A stretch of 64,000 nt of DNA from an uncultured Latescibacterota bacterium (GTDB lineage Bacteria; Latescibacterota; UBA2968; UBA8231): positions 4,056,599 to 4,120,598 of the forward strand of contig OX638377.1 of the NCBI GenBank assembly GCA_951813615.1. Reading direction: 5' to 3'. Shown piece after piece: positions 48,788-57,698 of this stretch. Under the pieces are notes generated by a model, which saw nothing but the letters and a program-made list of their open reading frames with translations, searched no databases and was not told the DNA's origin. Within the stretch, counting starts at the first letter, position 1; each line of letters begins with the position of its first letter. Both the position numbers and the translations under genes were made by a program.

Positions 48788-49868
48788 GCCAAGCAACCAA
48801 CGGATGCTCTCGCCGCTGCATGGGAAACGCCACTCGTCCCCCAGTAATCTCCGCCTCGTAAGCCCCCAAAATCATCTCCAAAGCCGCCACGGCGTCGCGT
48901 GCGCTCGACAGCGGCTCGCGGTCGGTTTCGGCTGCGTCGATCAAATCGGCGACCGCCAAGTCGTTGCCCGTGCTCAGCGCTTCGTCCGCCACCTCGTCCA
49001 AGGGAATCCACTGCTGGCTCGCATCAGTCGGATCAAACACCGGATGCGGATAGAGCATCGCCGGACCACTGCCGCCGCCGCGCAGCGCAATCACGCCCTC
49101 GCTGCCCTCGATCTCCATGCCCATCCGCGGCCCTCCGCCCTCGACGTATTTCCGCGAATCAAAAAAGCCCGCTACCCCGCTTTCAAAGGCGAAGTAGCTG
49201 TTGATGCAGTCGCCAGCTATGGGCCCTACCGGCTCGGTCGCTTCGCGCACATCTTCGACTGTTAGCGCACGGCCTTCGTGCACAATGTGCGCCGTCATCC
49301 ACGCCACATCGCCGACAAACAAGCGCATCATATTGAATAGATGCGTCCCCAACACGATCATGTCCTCGCCGCCGCCGCGCCGATCCTGTTTGCCGTGGGC
49401 GCGAATGGCCTGCACCGCGCCGATCTGCCCCTGCGCCAACACCTCCTTGACGTGCTGGATGCGCGGCATATACGCCCCCTGATGCGCCACCGCCACCTTG
49501 CGCCCGGTCGCCTCGGCTTTAGCTACAATTTGGTCGCCCTCAGCCAAGTTCCAAGTCATGGGCTTTTCGCAGTACACATGCGCCCCTACCTCCAAACAGG
49601 CCAGCACCATCTCCAAGTGGCAATCGGTCCAGCGCGGGCCAACCGTCACCACTTCCGGCTGCTCGGCCGCTAGCATCTCGCGCCAGTCGGCGTACGCGCG
49701 AGGAGCGGCCAATTCCTCCTGCTTGGCCTGCCGTTCCTCGGCATCCTCATCGGCGACGGCCACCACCTCAATGCGTGGGTGATTCTTCAAGCCCAAATGC
49801 AGCCCGTGTCCCCAATTGCCCCGCCCGGTCCGGCCGATGGCCGCTGCTCGGTACATCTTATCGCTCAT
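48783..49868 (-). CDS. Gfo/Idh/MocA family oxidoreductase
   Basis: A 361-residue NAD(P)-dependent oxidoreductase. The N-terminal Rossmann part has AAIGRTGRGNWGHGLH in the dinucleotide-binding position, and the family motif reads EKPMTWNLAEGDQIV near residue 97. A C-terminal domain with HGKQDRRGGGEDMIVLGTHL follows. The substrate is probably a sugar or polyol, but cannot be specified. Its stop codon lies in the palindrome at 48758-48787. It lies between the TonB receptor (downstream) and a DUF6785-type transporter (upstream), all on the minus strand, which hints at an uptake-and-catabolism set. Confidence 0.83.
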   Translation of the reverse strand: MSDKMYRAAAIGRTGRGNWGHGLHLGLKNHPRIEVVAVADEDAEERQAKQEELAAPRAYADWREMLAAEQPEVVTVGPRWTDCHLEMVLACLEVGAHVYCEKPMTWNLAEGDQIVAKAEATGRKVAVAHQGAYMPRIQHVKEVLAQGQIGAVQAIRAHGKQDRRGGGEDMIVLGTHLFNMMRLFVGDVAWMTAHIVHEGRALTVEDVREATEPVGPIAGDCINSYFAFESGVAGFFDSRKYVEGGGPRMGMEIEGSEGVIALRGGGSGPAMLYPHPVFDPTDASQQWIPLDEVADEALSTGNDLAVADLIDAAETDREPLSSARDAVAALEMILGAYEAEITGGRVAFPMQRREHPLVAWR

Positions 49869-49887
49869 GTCTAGTCCTCCTTGTGTC

Positions 49888-49906
49888 GGCGTCCCGTGCG
49901 GACGCC
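49888..49906. terminator. Small hairpin between the DUF6785-type gene and the oxidoreductase gene
   Basis: A perfect 7-base stem (GGCGTCC / GGACGCC) with a 5-base loop lies in the 57-base gap between the two minus-strand genes. There is no T tract, so it may reduce read-through or protect the end of the upstream message rather than stop transcription completely. Confidence 0.4.
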
Positions 49907-49925
49907 TAGTTTGAAGATCCTACCC

Positions 49926-51848
49926 CTAGCGCACCCCCACGTACACCACATTCCCTATTTCTCCAAGGCAAAAGTCAATCACCATCCACATGGCCGCGCC
50001 CAAGAGCTGCCCGGCGATCAGCCCGACGAAGAGCGGCTTGTACGTGAGGTAGCCGCGCGTGCCCGCGAATTTGAATATTACGGCCTTGCACAACCAGCCC
50101 AAAAACACCGAAAACCACGCCACGCCCATGACCCAACTGTCGCTCACCGGCAGGCCGATGTAGTGCAGCGGCCACCACGGGAAGTGGTGCTGCATGTAAA
50201 TCAGCCCGCCCATCAAGGCCGCACCCACGCCCGTAAACAGCAGCCGCGGACGGATGTGATCCCAGCCGACGGGATTGTGAATCTTGTCCTCCAAAAAGCG
50301 ATAGGCCAGCGTCGGCACCCCGAACTGGCGCAGGTTGATCCCGCCGTGCGTGTAGTTCAAATAGAGAGTGATCCAGAAGGCCCCCATCATGCCGACGACG
50401 ACCGCGATGACCAGCCCCCAAAATAGACGGCGGTGGTTGGCTCCGTGCCCGTGCGCCAGCTTGAGTGCGTTGGCCGTGGAAGCCATGACCGTAGTGCGCA
50501 TTTCAGCGGCCCAAGAATAACTTAGGCTAATCGACGCCAGCCCCTTCCAGCCAATGGCGTCCGTGCCCAAGGTATAGACTGCAAAGGGCTGCGGCAGCAT
50601 GGCCGAAGAGGTAAAGCCCACGCCGCCCTGGGCGATGACTCGCGCAATGGCCAGGAAAATGGCAAACACTCCGCAGAAAAACACCACCGCCGCCACCACC
50701 GGCACTCCGCTCAGCAGCAGCCAACCGAGGAAGTAGACCGCGCAGACAATCCACAGCCACACGGCCGCCCGATACGAGAGAATCTCGTCGCCGTCGTCGG
50801 CCTGCACGCCGCGCTTAAACGCCGCGCTGAACACTTGGCGCAAGTGGCCCCGCGCCGTCCACAGGATCGCCCCCACCAGCACTAGCATCGCCCCCATCCC
50901 CTGGTGCGACAGGGCTATCGAAGAACCCGTCAGCGCCTCGTTGTGCCCTTTGATCTGAAAGCCGATGACGTTGAAAACCCCGGTCTGGAAGCGGCTCAAC
51001 AAGTGGAAAAACCACACCGAGAAGGCCACGTTGAGGTTGAGGAAATACGCCACGCCGATGATGGCGAAATTGACGAAGATGTTCAGCCGCACGCTATCGC
51101 GAAATAGCGTCAGCGGGTCGAACATCAGCTGTATCTCGGGCACGTAAAAGAAGTAGTGGTTCAGCCCGTCCAGCACTTGGATGACAAAGGGCAACGAAAA
51201 CCCGACCCACATCAGCGGGTTGCGAAACAACTGCGGGAAAATGCCTTCGTCGTTGCCGCGCAGCATCTCCAAGGGCACCTGCGCCAGCGGGAAAACCAGC
51301 CGCTCCTGTTCGACCCAAGGCCGCCGGAAGACGACCATCGTAGCGATCATCAGCAGATAGACCGCTAGCATCGCGCTGCCCCACGCCATCAGCGGCACCA
51401 GCCAAGCACCCCACGGAATGCCCATCCCCTCGGGCAGCCCTTCGTAAAAGAAGCGCGCAGCCTCGGCTTCGTGCGGCGCGAGCCAAGCGGGAATCAGCGG
51501 TTGGATCAACTCGGTCCAGCGGTTTTCGGGCGTGGCGTAGTAAAAGGGGCGGGTGAGGATGTGGCACAGGTTGGTCACCAAGCCCCAAGTGGGAATCGCC
51601 GACGCCACGACCATCATCGCGTACACGACCACCAACTCGCTCGTGCGCAGTGCCCAGGACTTGACGGTGGCTTTTAACAGGGGGTTGACCAGCCCGACGA
51701 GAACCAAAAAGACCATCATCGCGCCAGCCGCAATGTAATCCGAGGTCAGACCGGCGTTTTGTAGGACGAGTACTGAGTAGGGACAAGCTAAATTCAAGAA
51801 GAGAGCCGCCCCCGCGCCCAACACGAGGGCGCGCCGCGTCACCTCCAA
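49926..51848 (-). CDS. DUF6785/DUF6784-type multi-pass membrane protein (second copy)
   Basis: A 640-residue protein with about 14 hydrophobic helices and the same signature as the protein at 34183-36093 (IPWGAWLVPLMAW; RRPWVEQERLVFPLAQVP; FPWWPLHYIGLPVSDSWVMG). I chose the TTG at 51848, because GGAGG lies 7 bases upstream and the first membrane helix (RRALVLGAGAALFLNL) follows directly; a longer frame from 51932 would add a cysteine-rich stretch with no good ribosome-binding site. It precedes an oxidoreductase gene and the TonB receptor. The genomic company suggests transport of an organic solute. No substrate can be assigned. Confidence 0.75.
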   Translation of the reverse strand: MEVTRRALVLGAGAALFLNLACPYSVLVLQNAGLTSDYIAAGAMMVFLVLVGLVNPLLKATVKSWALRTSELVVVYAMMVVASAIPTWGLVTNLCHILTRPFYYATPENRWTELIQPLIPAWLAPHEAEAARFFYEGLPEGMGIPWGAWLVPLMAWGSAMLAVYLLMIATMVVFRRPWVEQERLVFPLAQVPLEMLRGNDEGIFPQLFRNPLMWVGFSLPFVIQVLDGLNHYFFYVPEIQLMFDPLTLFRDSVRLNIFVNFAIIGVAYFLNLNVAFSVWFFHLLSRFQTGVFNVIGFQIKGHNEALTGSSIALSHQGMGAMLVLVGAILWTARGHLRQVFSAAFKRGVQADDGDEILSYRAAVWLWIVCAVYFLGWLLLSGVPVVAAVVFFCGVFAIFLAIARVIAQGGVGFTSSAMLPQPFAVYTLGTDAIGWKGLASISLSYSWAAEMRTTVMASTANALKLAHGHGANHRRLFWGLVIAVVVGMMGAFWITLYLNYTHGGINLRQFGVPTLAYRFLEDKIHNPVGWDHIRPRLLFTGVGAALMGGLIYMQHHFPWWPLHYIGLPVSDSWVMGVAWFSVFLGWLCKAVIFKFAGTRGYLTYKPLFVGLIAGQLLGAAMWMVIDFCLGEIGNVVYVGVR

Positions 51849-52079
51849 ATCAATTCCTCCGTTTGCATGGCCGCAAAATAGCCGCTGGCCCCAGCGGCGG
51901 CAACCGCAGCACGGCTCATTGCCGCGCTCCAACCCTGCCGTTAATTTCTTAGGAGTGAAGAATAAATCGAGCAGATATTACACCCAATTCCCTTCCACGA
52001 GTACCCATGCTCTACTGCGCTGCCTTTTGCCAGCGGCATTCTTGGCCCCGTACCTTTGTGGTGTAGGATAGGAGTACCT

Positions 52080-52796
52080 GTGCGTAAATCCCTGTACACA
52101 ACTGCGGACTTCAAGGCCAGCAAACCCGAGGTCATGGGACTAGTCGAAGTCCTGTTCAACCGCCGCCTCTCCACCCTGTTCACCCGCCTGTTGGTCCGCA
52201 CCCCTCTCAGCCCCAACCAAGTAACGGTCCTTTCCTTTCTCGTCATCCTGCCCGGTGTGTACCTGCTCTCCACGGGCGAGCGCATGGCCCTCATCGGGGC
52301 CGGCCTCCTCATCCAACTATCCTTTACGCTCGATTGCTGCGACGGCGAACTCGCCCGTTTGCGCGGCCTCAGCTCGCCGTTTGGCGCTTGGCTCGACGGC
52401 CTGTTCGACCGCATCGCTGAGCTAGCGCTCTGCCTTGCGTTGGGACACGCGTTAGAACGCCAAAGCGGCGATCCGCACGCCTACTTCTACTCGTTTGTCG
52501 TCTTCGCTTCGCTGGCCATGACCCACATCGCCACCCTGATGAACGCCACGGCCTTTGGTAAGGGACAGCTAGCGGAATCCGCGAGCCACGGCCTGTTTGG
52601 TCGCTTGGCCGATTTGTTGCGCGTTCCGCCGCTGAAATTGCGCAACTATCTGCGCAGCGGCATCGACGTCTATTTGATGGTTTTTGCCTTGGGCGCGGTG
52701 TTTGACCAGCTCATGGGGGTCGTCTATTATTTCGCCATTGTGCAGAACCTCTATTGGCTAGCCATCGTCTTAATGGTGATGCGGCAAAAAAAGTAA
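52080..52796 (+). CDS. CDP-alcohol phosphatidyltransferase family protein
   Basis: A 238-residue membrane enzyme. The catalytic motif D-G-x2-A-R-x8-G-x3-D-x3-D is complete in DCCDGELARLRGLSSPFGAW followed by LDGLFDR. Such enzymes join a CDP-activated lipid or alcohol to a second alcohol in phospholipid or inositol-phosphate synthesis. The start is GTG at 52080 with AGGAG 5 bases before it; an upstream TTG in frame is less well supported. It is followed after 13 bases by an MscS-like gene and two magnesium-transport genes. The actual alcohol acceptor cannot be told. Confidence 0.85.
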   Translation: MRKSLYTTADFKASKPEVMGLVEVLFNRRLSTLFTRLLVRTPLSPNQVTVLSFLVILPGVYLLSTGERMALIGAGLLIQLSFTLDCCDGELARLRGLSSPFGAWLDGLFDRIAELALCLALGHALERQSGDPHAYFYSFVVFASLAMTHIATLMNATAFGKGQLAESASHGLFGRLADLLRVPPLKLRNYLRSGIDVYLMVFALGAVFDQLMGVVYYFAIVQNLYWLAIVLMVMRQKK

Positions 52797-52809
52797 CTGG
52801 AGAGGTCTT

Positions 52810-53646
52810 ATGGAGCCCAGCCCATCCGCTGAGGTAATCGCCGTCCTTGGTTCCATTAAAGAGAGCTTCTTTCACGTGCTGCCCAAGTTGGTCATCGCCC
52901 TAGTCGTACTGTTCGTCGGGTGGCTCGTGGCGTGGTCGCTCCGCGCGCTCGTGCGCCGCGTGGTCGCGCGTTTTTCCAAGCGGATTGCCACGGGAACAAC
53001 CGCTGCCGCTTGGCAACAGGCCCTAGCCGACCAAGGGGCTGGGCGCGTTTTCTCAAGTAGCGTCTATTGGCTCGTCTTGTTGGTCGCGGTCATGGTGGCC
53101 AGCGAAGTCGTCGGGCTCCCGATTTTGACTACCTATCTGGCTGCTTTAGCACAATACCTGCCTAGGGTCATCGCGGCGATCGTGGTCCTGTTCGCTGGCA
53201 TCATCGGCGGTCGCCTCATCAGCGATGCGGCCATGACGACGGCCTTTCGCTTGCTGCCGCATCAGGGGCGGCAATTGGCCCGCCTCGTCCGGGGGATCAT
53301 CGTCGGCGCGGCCATTCTCGTGGCGATCAAGCAACTCGGCGTGGACGTATCGCTGCTGACGGACATCTTCTTGATCGTACTCGCGGCGCTCCTCGCTGGC
53401 GCGGCTTTTGCATTTGGACTGGGCGCCCGCAGCATTATCGCCAACATTCTCGCCATGCACTACGTCAACAAGTCCTACGACATAGGACAGCAGATTCGCC
53501 TCGGCGACGACAACGGGCGCATCGTACGGACGACCTCCACTACCGTTTTTGTCGAGCACGATGAAGGCGAGTTGGGCATCCCTGGCCAGCAGTTCTTCGA
53601 AGAGCGCTGCCTCCGCATCAGCAGGGGAGTGTCCAGTGAACCTTGA
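52810..53646 (+). CDS. MscS-like small membrane protein (conserved TM-helix repeats)
   Basis: A 278-residue protein with four to five membrane helices. The sequence has the repeated TM-helix pattern of MscS relatives (VIALVVLFVGWLVAWSLRAL; VIAAIVVLFAGIIGGRLISD; ILVAIKQLGVDVSLLTDIFL), then AAFAFGLGARSIIANILAMH and a short beta-like tail (GQQIRLGDDNGRIVRTTSTT). The tail is far shorter than that of true MscS, so it may be a small channel or a channel-like accessory. It overlaps the next gene by 11 bases, so it is co-expressed with the magnesium-transport genes. Confidence 0.78.
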   Translation: MEPSPSAEVIAVLGSIKESFFHVLPKLVIALVVLFVGWLVAWSLRALVRRVVARFSKRIATGTTAAAWQQALADQGAGRVFSSSVYWLVLLVAVMVASEVVGLPILTTYLAALAQYLPRVIAAIVVLFAGIIGGRLISDAAMTTAFRLLPHQGRQLARLVRGIIVGAAILVAIKQLGVDVSLLTDIFLIVLAALLAGAAFAFGLGARSIIANILAMHYVNKSYDIGQQIRLGDDNGRIVRTTSTTVFVEHDEGELGIPGQQFFEERCLRISRGVSSEP

Positions 53647-54478
53647 GCAACAACTCCTCGCGCAATTTGCAACCGAGCATCCGGCGGAAGTCGCGTCCGC
53701 CCTAGCGGCCATGCCGCACCGAGAAGCTGCGCTAGTGCTCGGCGATCTCGCGCCAACGGCGGCAGCGGGTCTCTTGCATTACCTGCCGTCGCTTTCTGCA
53801 GCCCTAGCCCTAGCGCAGCTATCCATTGAAGAAGCTGCCGCCATACTCACTGACGTGCGTCCAGATATCGCCGCAGCCATCTTGCGGGCGACCCCAAGCG
53901 AGCACCAAGCCACAGTCATCGCTTGCTTTGCTCCGCGCCTCCAAGCGGTGGTTGCTAACCTGCTCGTCTACGCCGAGGATACGGCCGGAGCACTCATGGA
54001 CCCGCAGGTACTTACCGCATTCGAGCAAGAATCGGTTTGCCAAGTACTCGAACGGCTCCAGCGCAATCCCGAACACGCTCTCTACTATCTCTACGTGGTG
54101 GCCGAAGATCAGCGGCTCGTCGGCGTCGTCAACATGCGGGAGTTAATGAGCGCACGGCCCGATGCATCAATCGCGTCCGCGTGCACGCGCCACGTCGCAT
54201 CCATTGCCGCCAGCGCCACTTGGCAAACTATAGTAGAGCACCCGGCGTGGGGCAGCGTCCACGCACTGCCCGTGGTGGACAGGGCTGGCCAGTTCATCGG
54301 TGTCCTCCGCTACGAAATCGCGCGGGCTTTGGAGCGACGGCGGGCTAGCGCTGCGCTGACAGATAGCGGCCGACAAACGGTCGCAGCCCTCGGCGAAGTA
54401 TTCGGCCTCGGTCTGCGCGGCATATTTCAGTGGCCAGCCTCCAGGACCACCGGTGGCTCGAGCGAGCAGGAGCCGTGA
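53636..54478 (+). CDS. MgtE N-terminal plus CBS domain protein lacking the membrane channel
   Basis: A 280-residue soluble protein resembling the cytoplasmic half of MgtE. The N-terminal superhelical domain (residues about 10-125) is followed by two CBS domains (about 130-255), including EDTAGALMDPQVLTAFEQES, the hinge seen in MgtE. It ends with GLGLRGIFQWP after the CBS part, without membrane helices. The start is GTG at 53636, with GGGGAG 6 bases upstream, inside the end of the MscS-like gene. The full MgtE follows by a GTGA/ATG overlap. It may sense magnesium and modulate one of its neighbours; this is inference. Confidence 0.85.
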   Translation: MNLEQQLLAQFATEHPAEVASALAAMPHREAALVLGDLAPTAAAGLLHYLPSLSAALALAQLSIEEAAAILTDVRPDIAAAILRATPSEHQATVIACFAPRLQAVVANLLVYAEDTAGALMDPQVLTAFEQESVCQVLERLQRNPEHALYYLYVVAEDQRLVGVVNMRELMSARPDASIASACTRHVASIAASATWQTIVEHPAWGSVHALPVVDRAGQFIGVLRYEIARALERRRASAALTDSGRQTVAALGEVFGLGLRGIFQWPASRTTGGSSEQEP

Positions 54479-55788
54479 TGGCACAGCCCACTCCGCACCA
54501 AGTGCTCATCCAACGGTTCGTCGAACTCCACCCCGAGGAAGTGGCGCGCCAGCTAGACGACGCCATCACAGACGAGGCCGTCGGCGTGTTGCAACGCGTG
54601 GACGACGCAGTCGCGGCAACGGTCTTGCAGCGGATGGAGTTGGACCGCGGGGCGCGCACTTTGGCGAGCTTGGATGACGCTTACTTGGGTCGCCTGCTCA
54701 ACCAACTCGACCCAGCCATTACTGCAAGGCTAGTTGCGCATCTCGACGAGTCAGAGCTCGCTCGGATTCTCTCGCTGGCGGGCGCGAATCGAGCCCGAGA
54801 AATCCAAGAGATCCTCTCCTATCCTCCAGGCACGGCCGGATCCCTGATGGACGCCCAAGTCAGCACCTTTGCAGTGGATTGCACGGTAGCCACCGCGCTA
54901 GCTCAAATCCGCCAGCTAGGCAATCGCCGCGCCATGGCCCTCGTGCTGCGCGACGAAAACGATCGCTACGCCGGCCTAGTGAGGCTGCCAGACGTAGTCG
55001 CTGCCGACCCCGAACTGCTGCTCGGCGATCTCCGCGACGGCACGGCGGTACAAGTGCAGCCCATGACGCCGCGAGAGGAGGTCGTCGAACTCCTCAACAC
55101 CTATCGCCTCACCAGCCTGCCAGTGGTCGATTTTGCAGGGCAAGTCGTCGGCGTTATTCGCCACGATGGACTCGTGAACGCGGCGCAGCAAGACTTGGCG
55201 AGCGATGTCCAAGAAATGGTCGGTGTATCCGCGGAAGAGCGCGCCCTATCCAAGCCGTGGGTGGGCATTCGCAGTCGGCTGCCTTGGCTCCACATCAACC
55301 TCGTAACCGCCTTTCTGGCGGCTGCAGTCGTCGGTATCTTCGAGGATACGATTGCCAAGTTTACCGCGCTCGCGGTCCTGCTGCCCGTAGTCGCGGGTCA
55401 GTCGGGCAACACCGGCGCACAGGCCCTCGCCGTGACCATGCGGGGACTCGCGCTGCGCGAGATCCGCACTTCGCACGCGGCCCGCGTCCTTGGCAAGGAG
55501 CTAGCAATCGGCTTTTGCAACGGGCTGGCCATTGCCGCGGTGACCGCGATCGGCGTTTTCATCTGGAGCCAGAGCTTGGGGCTGGCCCTTGTCATGTTAT
55601 GCTCCATGGTGGTGTCCATGATACTCGCGTCCATGGCTGGCGCAGCCATCCCGGTCGTGCTGGTCAAGCTGGGCCACGACCCCGCGACGGCGTCCTCGAT
55701 CATTCTCACGACCGCGACCGACATCGTGGGCTTTCTTTCGTTCTTGGGCCTGGCAACGCTGCTAGCCGACATGCTCCCGACTGGCTAG
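54478..55788 (+). CDS. mgtE: Magnesium transporter MgtE
   Basis: A 436-residue magnesium channel. It has an N-terminal helical domain (residues about 5-115), two CBS domains (about 120-245, beginning YPPGTAGSLMDAQVST) and five membrane helices (about 265-435). The selectivity region is LLPVVAGQSGNTGAQALAVT, and the pore aspartate lies in TTATDIVGFLSFLGLATLL. In known MgtE, magnesium bound between the cytoplasmic domains closes the pore. The ATG at 54478 is chosen for AGGAG 5 bases upstream. It overlaps the preceding half-MgtE gene, so the two are a pair. It is the last gene of the four-gene run. Confidence 0.93.
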   Translation: MAQPTPHQVLIQRFVELHPEEVARQLDDAITDEAVGVLQRVDDAVAATVLQRMELDRGARTLASLDDAYLGRLLNQLDPAITARLVAHLDESELARILSLAGANRAREIQEILSYPPGTAGSLMDAQVSTFAVDCTVATALAQIRQLGNRRAMALVLRDENDRYAGLVRLPDVVAADPELLLGDLRDGTAVQVQPMTPREEVVELLNTYRLTSLPVVDFAGQVVGVIRHDGLVNAAQQDLASDVQEMVGVSAEERALSKPWVGIRSRLPWLHINLVTAFLAAAVVGIFEDTIAKFTALAVLLPVVAGQSGNTGAQALAVTMRGLALREIRTSHAARVLGKELAIGFCNGLAIAAVTAIGVFIWSQSLGLALVMLCSMVVSMILASMAGAAIPVVLVKLGHDPATASSIILTTATDIVGFLSFLGLATLLADMLPTG

Positions 55789-55790
55789 AA

Positions 55791-55864
55791 ACAACGGACA
55801 TTGCAGCTCTTTAAACTGCTCCATTCCATTCGCAATTCCCACAACGGACATTGCGGCTCTTTAT
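55791..55864. repeat. Two 23-base direct repeats exactly 50 bases apart
   Basis: ACAACGGACATTGC(A/G)GCTCTTTA occurs at 55791 and at 55841 with one difference. They sit in the 125-base space between mgtE and the aldolase gene. Their spacing of 50 bases, close to five helical turns, would suit paired binding of a regulator, but a local duplication is equally possible. Confidence 0.7.
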
Positions 55865-55913
55865 ATTTATTAACGCGACTATAACGCGAAACGAGAAACA
55901 AGGAGATACCTAA

Positions 55914-56864
55914 GTGGACGCCATCGCAGCCATCGGCGGCAGCCGGCCCCTCAAAGCCGAGGAATTCGCCCGCCGCGCGTACAATTATGCCCTTAATCCC
56001 GCCCGCAACTCGCTCAAGGAAACCCTCGACCAGTGCGAGTCCGTGGCCAAAACCCCACCCCTGCTGGGCGGCTTCAACGATGTTCCTTGGCATAAGCTGC
56101 GCGACGCCGAGGTCCACGCTTGGGCCAAGGCCGGCTGGTCGTGGATAGTCAACGACGCCGAACACAGCCAGTGGGAAGGCTGGTACGGCCGCGAGCAAAA
56201 TGCCGTCCTCTCGCGCCACAGCATCCTGCCGGTCCAGCGCCTAGCGCGCGAGGCCCGCTCCGAACACGGCGACGCTTTCCAACTCGGGGCGCGGGCGACG
56301 ATGCGCCCCTATGGCACCACCTACGAAGAGGCCGAGCGCTATTTCCGCGCCATCAACTTCCCCGTCCCCGGCCAAGCCACCCCAGATGACCGCGGCGGGT
56401 ATCCGGTGCGCGACGGCGAGCGGACCATGATGTTCACGCCCGACGAACTGCGCGGCACCGAGACCGAGACCCAAGGCTGGATCCAGTTCGAGACCAAGGA
56501 ATACATCATCGACATCGAGACCCGCGACCGCGTCCTCGACCTGATGGCTGCCCAAGGGCGCAACAAGGCCTGCGGGTTTGTCGGTCCCTTCGACGCCATC
56601 CTGCGCGAGGGCGACCTCCCCGAAGTCAACGACGCGGTCAACGCGCTCTTCCGCGCCGCGGCCGAGCGCGGCGTCCACACCGGCCGCGTCGTCGGTCACG
56701 GCGCAATGGAAGACCCCCAAGACATCGAAGACGGCATGGTCGAGGCCATCGACAACGGCGCACGCCTGATCTGCGTGCACCCCCTCACCAGCGACATGGT
56801 CTTTCGCGGTGCTTACGCCATGGCCGAGCCTTTCTTCCGCGCCTGTAAGCGCTGCGGCTTTTGA
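55914..56864 (+). CDS. HpcH/HpaI aldolase family protein
   Basis: A 316-residue protein related to HpcH/HpaI aldolases, which cleave or form 2-keto-3-deoxy and related hydroxy-keto acids with a divalent metal. The TIM-barrel parts include GWSWIVNDAEHSQWEGWYGR in the place of the usual metal-binding glutamate region, then GYPVRDGERTMMF, FETKEYIIDIETRD and GFVGPFDAILREGDLPEVND. The start is GTG at 55914 with AGGAGA about 9 bases upstream. The next gene encodes an outer-membrane protein, which is probably unrelated. Members of this type in uncultured bacteria are little studied, so the substrate remains open. Confidence 0.78.
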   Translation: MDAIAAIGGSRPLKAEEFARRAYNYALNPARNSLKETLDQCESVAKTPPLLGGFNDVPWHKLRDAEVHAWAKAGWSWIVNDAEHSQWEGWYGREQNAVLSRHSILPVQRLAREARSEHGDAFQLGARATMRPYGTTYEEAERYFRAINFPVPGQATPDDRGGYPVRDGERTMMFTPDELRGTETETQGWIQFETKEYIIDIETRDRVLDLMAAQGRNKACGFVGPFDAILREGDLPEVNDAVNALFRAAAERGVHTGRVVGHGAMEDPQDIEDGMVEAIDNGARLICVHPLTSDMVFRGAYAMAEPFFRACKRCGF

Positions 56865-56892
56865 ACATTCCCTCACAATTTTAGGAGATCTC

Positions 56893-57693
56893 ATGCACCT
56901 GTTTCGCGTACTAATCGGCATGGTCGCGCTAGTGGGCACTGCCGTCCACGCCCAACCCGAAAACAACGCTCCAGCAGAGGAACCGGTCGCGCTTGCGGCC
57001 GAGGACCCTGCCGTCCACGTCCCTGTTCACGCCCCCCTCAGCTACGACCCCTACTACGTCCTACCGGGCGGCCTAGGCTACACTAGCGTCGATATTGGCG
57101 TCCGCACCGCTCCCTCCACGTTCAAAGAGCTCAAGGACGTGAGCAACATCGTGGCCATGGCCAAATTCAATCCTCACGCTCGCGTTGAAGTCGGCGCGCA
57201 TCTCACCTTTGGCTTTTTCAAAGATGGGAATTCCAACTTTTCGTCGCTCGTAGTCGGCAGCAAGTACCAGCTCGGCACCAACCGCGCGGCAACCGCTAAC
57301 GTTGTGCTACCCGCCGGAGACATCGACAATCCCGGCTTAGCCATCGGTCTCATGCAGACCGTGGAGTTTGGCACCGCCTTCCGCCTCAACAGTCATCTAC
57401 AGGTCGCCGGGCTAGAAGGCTACACCCGTGCCTACGAAGGCAACGGCGTGGTAGGCCACCTCTTGGTCGAGCCGACGCTGGTATTCAGCGAAAAACTAAG
57501 CGCGTACCTCGACTTGCTCATCACGTCCAACACCTCCGACTTGGAAGGCGACCTCAGCGCCCGCTTAGAGCCCAATATCGACATCGGTCTCAGCGATGGC
57601 ATGGTGCTGAATGCAGGGGTCAGCATGGATTTGCAGGACGGCGACGAACGGGAGGACATGGGGTTCTTTATCGTGCTCTTGCGGGATATGTAG
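56893..57693 (+). CDS. Predicted outer-membrane beta-barrel protein of unknown function
   Basis: A 266-residue protein with a signal peptide (about residues 1-21, ending VHAQ) followed by a proline/alanine-rich stretch to about residue 50. The rest shows alternating strands typical of small barrels (GLGYTSVDIGVRTAP, ARVEVGAHLTFGFF, SSLVVGSKYQLG, GLAIGLMQTVEFG, ending FFIVLLRDM). TAGGAG lies 7 bases before the ATG. It follows the aldolase gene and ends 5 bases before a convergent gene. I do not recognise a specific family. Confidence 0.7.
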   Translation: MHLFRVLIGMVALVGTAVHAQPENNAPAEEPVALAAEDPAVHVPVHAPLSYDPYYVLPGGLGYTSVDIGVRTAPSTFKELKDVSNIVAMAKFNPHARVEVGAHLTFGFFKDGNSNFSSLVVGSKYQLGTNRAATANVVLPAGDIDNPGLAIGLMQTVEFGTAFRLNSHLQVAGLEGYTRAYEGNGVVGHLLVEPTLVFSEKLSAYLDLLITSNTSDLEGDLSARLEPNIDIGLSDGMVLNAGVSMDLQDGDEREDMGFFIVLLRDM

Positions 57694-57698
57694 GGGTT

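Noticed and set aside
57691..57698. GTAGGGG after the outer-membrane protein gene as a fifth palindrome copy
   Set aside because: There is no complementary CCCCTAC arm within reach; the same is true of GTAGGGG at 29801.
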